From: Phytophthora sp. 'mugwort'
Taxonomy: Eukaryota > Oomycota > Peronosporomycetes > Peronosporales > Peronosporaceae
DNA: 64,000 nucleotides
Assembly: GCA_033558025.1 (NCBI GenBank)
Contig: JAUCEF010000012.1
Location: 2,666,001-2,730,000, forward strand
Direction of reading: 5' to 3'
The position numbers were made by a program, and so were the translations under genes. Positions 56,001-64,000 of this stretch are shown piece after piece; position 1 is the first letter of the stretch; the number at the start of each line of letters is the position of its first letter. The notes beneath the pieces are model-generated. The model was not told the DNA's origin, searched no databases, and saw only the letters and a program-made list of their open reading frames with translations.

Positions 56001-57079
56001 TGTGCTGATGAGAGTGTCATTGGTCATCACATGTACAAGTACAACGAGGCACGTAAGCAAAGCCGAGCAAAACCAGCTCGTAAGCTTATAGGTAGCTACT
56101 TTGGTGAAAAGATTCTCATATACGCACCTTTGCTTAAATGGTATCTTTCCCACGGTTTGGAGATCACCAAGACTTACTGCTTTATTAAGGCCAGCTCTCA
56201 CAAGGCTTTTATTCCTTTTATGGAGGCTGTATCAAACGCTCGACGAGAGGGTGATGTTGATAAGTCGAAGGCGATGATTGCTGAGATGATGAAACTTGTA
56301 GACAACAGTGCTTTTGGTCGATCTGGAATGGATATGAGCAAGCACAAAGAGGTCAAGTATGAGTCGAACGACAAAGCTATTAAGAGCAAGATCGAACACT
56401 TTACGTTCCACGGGTTGGAGGAGCTTAATGATTCTTGTGAGATTACGATGAAAAAGCGTCGCCTCAACAACAAGAACCCGATCCATTTATCGATTGCTAT
56501 CTATCAGCTCGCTAAGCTACGCATGCTTCAGTTTTACTATGACTGTATCGACTTTTACTTCGATCGTTCAGACTTTCAATATCAGGAGATGGACACGGAT
56601 AGTGGCTATATCGCATTCAGCTGCGATAACCCATTCAAAGAATGCATCAAGCCTAAACTACGTGATCACTTCGATGAGCATAAGTATGAGTGATTCCCGC
56701 GAGACTACAACGCTGAGGTAGCCAAGTTCGACCGCCGCACGCCTGGTCTATTCAAGGAAGAGTGGTGAGGTGATGCAATGGTCTCATTATCCTCTAAGAA
56801 CTACATCTGCTACCTACCGGACGAGGAGCACAAGATCAAAGTCAGTGCTAAGGGTATACAGCAGGGGCGTGGTCGCAATATTGATGTACTTAACCCAGAT
56901 GGTTTCGAGACAGTTGTACGGGACCGCATCACACTTCGGGGTACTACAAGGGTTTCAGACTATCGAAAGAAACCAAATCGATCATTACCTATACTCAAAC
57001 CAAAACAGCGCTCAATTACTACTATGATAAGCGCCGGGTAATGTCGGACGGTATTTCAACGATTCCGCTGAATGTCTAA
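53098..57079 (+). pseudogene. Protein-primed family B DNA polymerase, frameshifted (copy C)
   Basis: About 1,330 codons: N-terminal domain; CPKC...H finger (54110-54180); exonuclease motifs VYDFEAIL (about 54305) and NSGRYD (about 54755); HNH-like insert (55465-55586); motif A near 55790; motif B KLVDNSAFG (about 56295); motif C DTDSGY (about 56592); KGIQQG (about 56850); TAA at 57077. Breaks near 53430, 54470 and 55461 and the in-frame TGA codons near 56691 and 56766 are shared with copy A. A one-base insertion near 54690 and a one-base loss near 55750 are private. Gly before the motif B Asn is Asp here. The gene is not functional. Confidence 0.92.
55465..55586 (+). other. HNH / endonuclease VII-like zinc module inside polymerase B
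   Basis: Between the exonuclease and motif A the frame reads a CGLC pair, then ADRINNKLGHIDGN and a CIKCNTARK pair. Two CxxC knuckles flanking D-R-x-N-N-x-x-G-H-x-x-G-N and ending CN..R is the layout of HNH/endonuclease VII-type nucleases. The same sequence lies in copy A. Whether it cuts DNA or only binds zinc is unknown. Confidence 0.6.
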
Positions 57080-57127
57080 GGGGATATATCGAACTGATAC
57101 TTATTTTTTCCCTCTAAATATAGGATC

Positions 57128-58201
57128 ATGTCTTTTCAAGATCTACTGAAAAAACTCTACTATGATCCAAAACCCGGTTTTATCGGTACTCAAGCTCTGT
57201 ATCAGAAGGCAAAGGAGTTAGATCCTGAGATTACTATCAGAATCGTAAAGGAGTGGTATGCTAACCAGACCGATATTCAACGATTTCAGGATCAGAAGAA
57301 GCGATTTGATGGCTTCAAAATAGCTTCACACAACCCCAATTCGTGGCAAATGGATCTTGCGTTTTGGGAGAAACGACCAATTTTGACTGCTATCAACATC
57401 AACTCAAGGTTGGGGTACGCAAAGCTCTTATCAAACAAGACGGCAGCAACTGTATTAGCAGCGCTTAAAGCATTTGTTCACCTTCACACACTTGATATCC
57501 TGACAAGCGATAATGGAAGCGAGTTCATGAACTCACAGGCTCAAGAATTCTTCCAAACTAAGAAAATGGAGCACTACAACAACGAACCAGGTGATCATGG
57601 AACCATGGGTAAAATCGAACGATTCAACAGGACTTTGAAGCAGAGACTAACTAAAATGTCTCCCAAGAGGATACCGCAAAAGCTTATCAGCGATGTTATC
57701 GAAAACTATAATAGCACGTTTCATCGCTCGATTAAAATGACCCCAAACGAGGCCAAAGGTAAAGTCATCGGGTCAGAGCTGGAACATAATCAAGGTGAAG
57801 CAGAGAGAGTTGAAAATGAGTTCGAAGTCGGAGCAAATGTGCTATATCGACTTAAGAAGCAGACGTTTGATAAAGAAGCTGCTCGATGGAGCAAAGCCGT
57901 CTATACGATCGTTGGAATTGATGGATACCGAGTCCAAATTCGCTCAAAAAATGGTCATACCCTCTACAAGGCACCAAACGATCTTAAAATGGTTAAATCA
58001 GAGACTACGAATGCTACTATTAATCGAGGTGATATTCTTGAGGCGGAGAAGATCTTGGATCACAAAAAGATACGCTCTGGAAAGTACAAATATCTGGTGA
58101 GATGGCTTGGTAATGAACCTGATTCCTGGGAACCGCAAGGTAATCTCCGATTGATCAACAAAAATAAGAGATCTACCCTTGAAAAGGAGTATTGGGGTTA
58201 A
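57128..58201 (+). CDS. Retrovirus-like DDE integrase with chromodomain (copy C)
   Basis: An intact 357-residue protein, 48 bp after the polymerase stop, with CTAAATATAGG just upstream of the ATG. Catalytic D76, D128 and E164 are all present; the chromodomain is at about 303-345 (YLVRWLGN ... SWEPQGNLRL). It is nearly identical to 18337-19410. This is the best preserved of the core Polinton genes and could in principle act on other copies. Confidence 0.95.
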   Translation: MSFQDLLKKLYYDPKPGFIGTQALYQKAKELDPEITIRIVKEWYANQTDIQRFQDQKKRFDGFKIASHNPNSWQMDLAFWEKRPILTAININSRLGYAKLLSNKTAATVLAALKAFVHLHTLDILTSDNGSEFMNSQAQEFFQTKKMEHYNNEPGDHGTMGKIERFNRTLKQRLTKMSPKRIPQKLISDVIENYNSTFHRSIKMTPNEAKGKVIGSELEHNQGEAERVENEFEVGANVLYRLKKQTFDKEAARWSKAVYTIVGIDGYRVQIRSKNGHTLYKAPNDLKMVKSETTNATINRGDILEAEKILDHKKIRSGKYKYLVRWLGNEPDSWEPQGNLRLINKNKRSTLEKEYWG

Positions 58202-58324
58202 AAAAATGAGTCATAATTAGCTTGTAAATAAGTTTGATAGAGACATCCTCTGTAAGTTTTTGACTCGGTATATCATTCGATGTATTTTTAATGATATTTT
58301 TGTAAATATCTGATAGATATAATA

Positions 58325-58639
58325 ATGTGTGCAGGCTGTTTAGAGAAAGAACGTGAGCTTGCCAAGCTACAAAAGAAGCTTTGGATCATTCAGGAGGTTA
58401 GTCGTATCAAGAATGAGTTGATGAATCTTGATGCTGTCGCTACTTTCCGTAAAATTGTTGTAAATCAGAAGTATAGAAATGAGTTGGAAGATATATTTGG
58501 AGTTCCATTCCATTGTATCAAGGATCGATATCTTAATCTTCTAAATGAGCGAAATCATATTTGTCATTCTTATGCTACTTCCGACACGACTCAGTCATGC
58601 CGAGTTATTGGTAATTTGAGTACTCATTTTTTTTTATGA
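58325..58639 (+). CDS. Cysteine-rich small ORF of unknown function (complete in copy C)
   Basis: 104 residues starting MCAGCLEKERELAK, followed by a helical stretch and an [16 protein letters not shown] segment; the scattered Cys/His pairs could bind metal. GATAGATATAATA precedes the ATG (TATATAGATATAATA in copy A). The end is uncertain because a run of nine T at 58627-58635 sets the stop; copy B has one T fewer and reads on. This is the ORF at which copies A and B are cut. Family not recognised. Confidence 0.55.
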   Translation: MCAGCLEKERELAKLQKKLWIIQEVSRIKNELMNLDAVATFRKIVVNQKYRNELEDIFGVPFHCIKDRYLNLLNERNHICHSYATSDTTQSCRVIGNLSTHFFL

Positions 58640-58647
58640 TTCGCAAC

Positions 58648-58653
58648 ATATAG
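58648..58653 (+). promoter_or_regulatory. CATATAG promoter-like motif
   Basis: It lies 5 bp upstream of the ATG at 58659 and supports that codon as a separate gene start. Confidence 0.4.
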
Positions 58654-58658
58654 ATACG

Positions 58659-61572
58659 ATGTTCCCAAATTTCACATCCCGCGCTCAGAGAGAGCAGAAA
58701 CGTCAGGAGCTACTTGAAAAAGCTCAGCGACGGGTTCGACAAGCTAACGCCAAGCGTGAGATGTATCAGAGCACATCGTGGGCGACTGATGTATCCAATT
58801 CTTTCACTACGATAGCTAAGAAGACGACGGCAACAACCCAAACTGATACAGGTGTTGGCACTGATGAAGCAATCCCTGATGCAGTGAAGCAAAACCTGAA
58901 TGATATTATTGATCAGGCGATTGCTCAATCCGACTTAAAAAAAAGTCTCAGTGATGAAAACTCTGGTATAAACCCTGAGGCATCCCAACAACTGGAACTA
59001 ACACAGAACCTAACGTTAGATTACTTTCCGATGTTAAACTGGATGGTGTTAGTATCCCTCCATTACAGAGACCACTATCTAATGTTTCAATAGAAGGAAT
59101 TAGTATCCCTTCAGTTGATATCGCTGTTGGGGAGGATGCATCACCAACACCTGACACTCTATTTAGCGATGATGAACAAATCTCTCAAAACGAATTTAAG
59201 AAAGCGGTTGAGGAAATATTTGAGGTTTATCCGATTCTTGCTCAAATGGGTATTCATCCTCTTGCTTCTAATGGACGTCAGCTAACAAAGTATTATATTG
59301 GAAACGGAGCTAAGACATACAGTATTAGATTGAACAAGATTGTCTCGGTTCCAAGCATTGATTGGGAAGAGACATACGATCATATTGGATTTGTCTTCAC
59401 AAACGATGTTAGATTTAACAATTATATCAATGAGAAACATGAGCGAAATGAGATGGGTAAAGAGGATAAAAATGCACCTTTTCAAGTATGGAAGTGTATT
59501 GGATCCAAAAGAGCAAGTGCTTCTTCTTTTGACGACTATAAACAAAGCAAACAACGACTTGAGGACAGTTTTCTCTTTGATAATTCAACTTTTACAACTT
59601 CCGATCAGTCTAATAGTAAATCCAAAATGTACTTGATCATTGCTAAAAATAAGGAACTACTTGAATCTAATGGTTTAATGAAGAAGATTGTTCCTATCCT
59701 TAAAGGAACGAACAAATCAACACCATTTGATGCTAATGGTTATGTATGGATCAAGGGAAGTACTATTGGTGTTTTCGGTAAGGAAAGTAATCAAATGAAG
59801 CCGGCTATCATCAAGAAGGTTAATTGGCAACTTACGCTCAAATCATTTGTAGAGATATGGTCAGGTCGAAAGGTCTTGACTTAGAGATGATCGGTGATGA
59901 GGACAAAGAAATTGATGTTAATGATTTCACAGAAGGCGTAGGTGAGGCACGTCAAGGTATTATGGCTGGAATTGATGAAGATATGGATCAAAACCTATCC
60001 AACGCTGATAACGATGCTAAAAACATCTTAACTGATTACTATACGCAACTTCCTTCAAAGGGTATTAAAATCCCGTTTAGACTCAAACCAATCGTTGAGG
60101 TTAAAGATAGTGTTAAAACGCATACAGACTACTATTTTGGTGAGCCATCTGAGACCAGACCATTGAATATTAGAAATGGGAAACACAAGCAAGTATCTGG
60201 AGAAGCGTGGAAGGGATTGATGAGGAATATCAGGTGGATGGGTACATTCCTATCGTTGCTCGATGGATTTGAGGATTTGGATAAATATCTCAAGGAGTTG
60301 AGTATCCATTCCCATCAAACGATGAGGAAGCAGCACAATTGGTTGAAAGTAAGAAACTTGATCAGCAAACGCGCAAAAAACTCGATGATAATCTTAAAAT
60401 ATTGAATGAAGCAATCTTGAATACGGCTCATGATATCAGACGACAAGGTATTGAACCCTATACTCAGGTTGATAGTGAAGACCAACTACAGAAGCTTCAT
60501 GACGATTCTGAACGCGCTTACCAATCATACGGAGAAGCGCAAAAAGGTTATGAAGAGGCTAAGGAAGCAGTCAAAGGAAATAACTCAAAATCAGCTCGAT
60601 CGGCACTAAAGGCAGCGGCATCAGCTATGAAGGCAACAAGAGCTGTATTTAACGCAAAAGCTAAACAATATAGCATTGTGGCTCAGGAGCAAATCAATGT
60701 AGATGGCTTTGTTGATCGTCAAGATGATAAATCGGTTCGTGGAGTTATGAATGATATGATCAATCAGGTTAGCGGAAGCGGATTGAAAGGTCGTGGCCTA
60801 AGAGAAGCAGGTGTTGCACCACTCGATGGGGTCGTCAGACGTGGAAGGACCTACAACCTAAATGAGATTCAGGGGTTAACGACACCAAGCGCCTACGTTT
60901 ATCGACAGCTCGGTAGCAAGTACATTCGTATTCCTGACCTTGATGCTAAGACTCTTGTGATTGTACAGCCGAATCGTCGCAAGTGTGGGCCGAAGTGTCA
61001 AATCAGTGATAGCCTAAAATCAATGATCAGAAGTCTCGTATATAAGAACCATATCGATCAGGGGATGTATGACAAGCTCAGCATCGAACATAAAAAAATG
61101 TTCAAAGAGATCCTTGCGATAACTCATCTTCAGTACAATTTTCACGATAAGCTCACTGATCCACTTGAAACACTTCGCGCTGAGTATGACAAGCTCAAGG
61201 CTCATATTGAGTTGGGAAATGATAATCCAAGCATCATCAAACAGCTCAAGTCTCTTACAGTGAATATGTACAGCAATCGACTCACTGATGATAAAGAATT
61301 TAAAGAAATTATAACTCGACTACTATAATCATGTTCTTCTTTAACCGCCGAATTATTGCAGTGATAACGCTGATAACAACGTTGCTGAGCTCAAAGCCAT
61401 CATGAAGAATCTAATCATTCATGAACGCCCTCAGAAGGCTCAGGCAGCCGTATGGGCTACTGATCTCGATAAGTCCATCAGGAAGGTGGATGCATCAACG
61501 CAAACCGAGGGTGGGCGTATGTGGGCCTACCAACCCAAGAAAAAAAAGACCGTGAAGACGTTTGCTATCTAA
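58659..61572 (+). pseudogene. Large unknown Polinton protein, frameshifted (copy C)
   Basis: Same protein as 43107-40158. Frame changes occur near 59030, 59830, 60300 (private to copy C, giving a false end) and 61325. It keeps the SGLKGRGLR motif with Glu instead of Gly next to it, the CGPKC pair and the basic tail PKKKKTVKTFAI. The TAA stop at 61570-61572 overlaps the stop of the opposite gene. It has no recognised domain. Length near 970 codons and invariant place between integrase and virion genes argue for a virion or packaging role, unproven. Confidence 0.6.
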
Positions 61573-61805
61573 GCAATGCCACTTCGCACGAGTTTGTTTC
61601 GATATCCTCGATAAATGTTAATTTTTTTATCGCTGATACTTACTTCAAGTATGGCAGACTCAACATCAGGATTTTTGGTGGGAAGGAACACACTATCACC
61701 AAGAACAATACTTTTGTCAGCTTGTAGCATCGTCGATCCCACGATCTGATTAGGTTCATCAGTAGTTAAATTAGTTTTGAGCTCTTTACTTGGTAGGCAA
61801 CCCAT
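61569..61805 (-). CDS. Small protein with N-myristoylation/palmitoylation-like start (copy C)
   Basis: 78 residues, MGCLPSKELK start, same as 39925-40161. It is convergent with the large gene, the stop codons overlapping by a few bases. Gly2/Cys3/Ser6 are retained. Confidence 0.6.
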   Translation of the reverse strand: MGCLPSKELKTNLTTDEPNQIVGSTMLQADKSIVLGDSVFLPTKNPDVESAILEVSISDKKINIYRGYRNKLVRSGIA

Positions 61806-61815
61806 TGTTTTATAT

Positions 61816-62077
61816 TTAGGTCCATAAATATTTTTTCGAAAACCAATCGGCTGAGTACATCGGATGGTTGTTTTTGTGTCGCTTATAGTATCTTTCGCGC
61901 CTCGCTTTATCGCTGTGATTATACGCACGAAATGCTCTTAAAGGTGTCGAATCCTTGTCTTGTTGATAAGGCGTACCATCCCGCTTGAAAGCGTCAAAAG
62001 ATACAATGCTACCATCATCAAACACAGCATCATATTTTTTCCTTTCGTTGAGAAACTTTAAACTTGAAGGCAGCCAT
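61816..62077 (-). CDS. DUF5754-like small protein (copy C)
   Basis: Counterpart of 39653-39914 with a few substitutions. FDDGSIVSF, RRERYYKRHK and FSKKYLW are all retained. The same uncertainty about the start applies: the ATG at 62077 is out of frame by one base with the conserved part. Confidence 0.55.
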
Positions 62078-62090
62078 TGTCTATACTCAC

Positions 62091-64000
62091 TCAGCGATTT
62101 TTCAACTCATCGATTTGCTTTTGCTGGTCATCTACTCTATCAATCAATGCCTGAATCATTCTCACGTTATAAGTAGCTAATTTTGAATAATCTACATGAA
62201 GCTTTACCCCCTTAGGCTCTAACCATGGATCAGAACTTTGCTCAAGTTCTGTATCATTATCAGGGATACGAGCGACTAAATCTAAGAATCCTTGATCTAA
62301 AACATCCTGAGCGATCAGACCCAATTCTTTTGGCTTATCAGGATGTTGCTTCCATTTATATGATTTCACTTTCAAGGTCTTGTAAAGACATTCAACACGG
62401 CCAATAGGCACATCAACAATATCTTGCTTTAAACGACGATCTGATTGCATAACCATCGCTTCGCAACCAATATATCCGTTAAATATACCGCATACATTTG
62501 TATATGTGATTGGTGTTCCTGTAGCAGTTTCTGTCACTCCGGAGTCACTTCTTAGTCGATACACTGTTAATCCTACATTACCTGCACTATTCCATGTATA
62601 ACTTACAGTATTAGAGACATGGAGAGGGGCTGATGGGGTGACAGTAGATAATCCAAGACGTCCAGTGTTCGTTAGAGTCATACGAGTTGTCTGATTAGTA
62701 CCAAATCTTAGGTCATTAGATGTATAATTTCCAATTCAAGTAGCATTCGTAGATGTTGCATTAGTGCCATTATTGACCTCGATTTGAAACTGAACAGGTG
62801 AAATGTTCGATCCTTTAAATGCAAGCATCCTTGTATAGCTACTATCCAAATAATCCGTTCCAGATCCAGTAATAGAGAAATATTCATTTGCAGGTGTTGA
62901 ATTAATGCCTAAGTCTGTTAAGCTTCCTACAGTTGTTATATTAGCTTGATTTCCATAAGCTAAAAAACCCTTTAGACTTCCAGAGCACGTAATATCACCA
63001 GATGTTGAAAAGGTTGCTGCTGATATATTTCGACTTGCATCGACGAAAGCAACACTATTGACTTGATACCCAGCGAATGCGTTCAACGTTCCGTTACAAG
63101 CAATATTACCGATATTTTGGATATGCCTTGAGCTTGTGATAACATCAGTCCCGCTGATTCTGATCGATCCGAAGTCGCCGGGTGTCTCGCTGACCTTTAT
63201 CGAACCATTCAGGTTTTGGGCATCAAGAGTGCGGATCGATGCGATATCCTTGTTGATATCAACTACGAGAGCTTTAGATGCTACAGCACCACCATAACTG
63301 ATGCCAACGAATGCCATATGATCAATTGAGATACGATCCCAACGATGAGTTCCAGAATTTGAGGTTAGGTATTTGCAAACCAGTTCCACCAGTATTCAGC
63401 GTGAGGTTGGTTAGGATTCCAACAGCCGTAATGCCCGCTTGAGATCCTAAAACAGCTCCAGTCAGCGTTGTTGCGGATATTGATGATAAATCAGTTAATG
63501 ATCTACCTGCACCCGAATACAAGGTTGCCGCCAATCGTGAGCCCTGATAGCGTCCCAAGTGAAGTAATATTGGTTTGAGCTCCTGTCGATAGCGTGCCAG
63601 ATAGTGTAGCTGCCGATACAGCGCCAGAGACATTCAATGCTGAGAGAGTGCCAAGTGAAGTAATACCAGGCTGCGCCGCGGTCTTTATGGATCCATAAAT
63701 ATTGGTCGCCGTCAGTGATGTAATAGATTTCGCCAGATCCTCCAAGAACGAGAGCCTTTGAGGTTGCGGCTGATCCGGGTGTAATTCCATCTAAGAATGA
63801 TGGTAGAGTCCCCACGGGAACACCTGCGACCGTCAGAGCGGTGCAACTGATAGTACCAAGCCCACTAATATCATTATTGGTTCCAGGAACAAGTGATACG
63901 CCTTGTGTAGCTATCCCGGGTGAAATCCCTGATAGGAACGTCAATCGATAATCATTCTTATCAAGATACAAAGTCTGAGCATACTCATATGACAGATAAC
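62091..64000 (-). pseudogene. Fibre protein with S74 chaperone domain, truncated by window end (copy C)
   Basis: Same protein as 37622-39639; the first codons lie beyond 64000. The S74 domain (62681-62091) is open. Breaks occur near 62740, 63335 (two bases missing compared with copy B), 63520 (shared with copy B) and 63735 (five bases missing). It lacks the T-rich insertion seen in copy B. Confidence 0.82.

Larger units (their letters stand above)
51110..64000 (+). mobile_element. Maverick/Polinton, polymerase end through fibre gene (copy C)
   Basis: It has an intact terminal repeat at the left, then Uma2-like gene, small basic ORF, polymerase, integrase, small cysteine-rich ORF (uninterrupted here), large unknown protein, small proteins and the fibre, where the window ends. 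By comparison with A plus B the element should end near 69.3 kb. Confidence 0.92.

Overview
The window looks like oomycete nuclear DNA, most likely Phytophthora or a close relative. The reasons are intron-free secreted carboxylesterase and GH3 glucosidase genes, decayed PIF/Harbinger, Tc1/IS630-like and LINE elements, a young Ty1/copia element, and several Maverick/Polinton elements (virus-like self-synthesising transposons). The species call is inference; no rRNA, tRNA or CRISPR array was found.

Layout. 1-8635: the capsid-side half of an old, heavily frameshifted Polinton (copy D). 8636-17840: a graveyard of a PIF/Harbinger transposase, a LINE 3' part with RNase H, and a Tc1/IS630-like transposase, separated by unassignable DNA. 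17841-44756: a carboxylesterase gene (CE3) split by about 25.2 kb. The inserted block reads: middle-to-polymerase-end of a Polinton (copy A, 18168-25425), 7 kb of host DNA (GH3 glucosidase pseudogene plus the 5' part of a second carboxylesterase, CE1), then capsid-end-to-middle of a Polinton (copy B, 32450-43400). 45504-50205: a complete copia element with 5-bp target duplication. 50813-51109: the 3' part of CE1. 51110-64000: another Polinton (copy C), starting at its polymerase-side terminal repeat and leaving the window inside the fibre gene.

Genes of the Polinton, from polymerase end to capsid end: Uma2-like nuclease with a C2H2 finger (opposite strand), small basic ORF, protein-primed family B DNA polymerase, DDE integrase with chromodomain, a small cysteine-rich ORF, a large unknown protein, a possibly lipidated small protein, a DUF5754-like protein, an S74 fibre, packaging ATPase, minor capsid protein, a pX-like basic protein, adenain-like protease, major capsid protein, and an ExoX-C-like small protein. 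A plus B add up to one complete element of about 18.2 kb with 174-175 bp terminal repeats. Replication (PolB), integration (integrase) and virion formation (capsid proteins, ATPase, protease, fibre) are all represented. Most of the virion and polymerase genes are frameshifted; the integrase and the Uma2-like gene are intact in both copies.

The most striking structure is the circular permutation. Copies A and B break at the same spot in one small Polinton ORF and at the same spot in CE3. CE1 is split by a Polinton with 6-bp duplication tataac, but its two halves lie 18.6 kb apart on opposite strands, attached to different copies. The simplest reading is that a circular (or tandem) molecule holding a Polinton plus 7 kb of flanking host DNA was inserted into CE3, while copy C is the original insertion in CE1.
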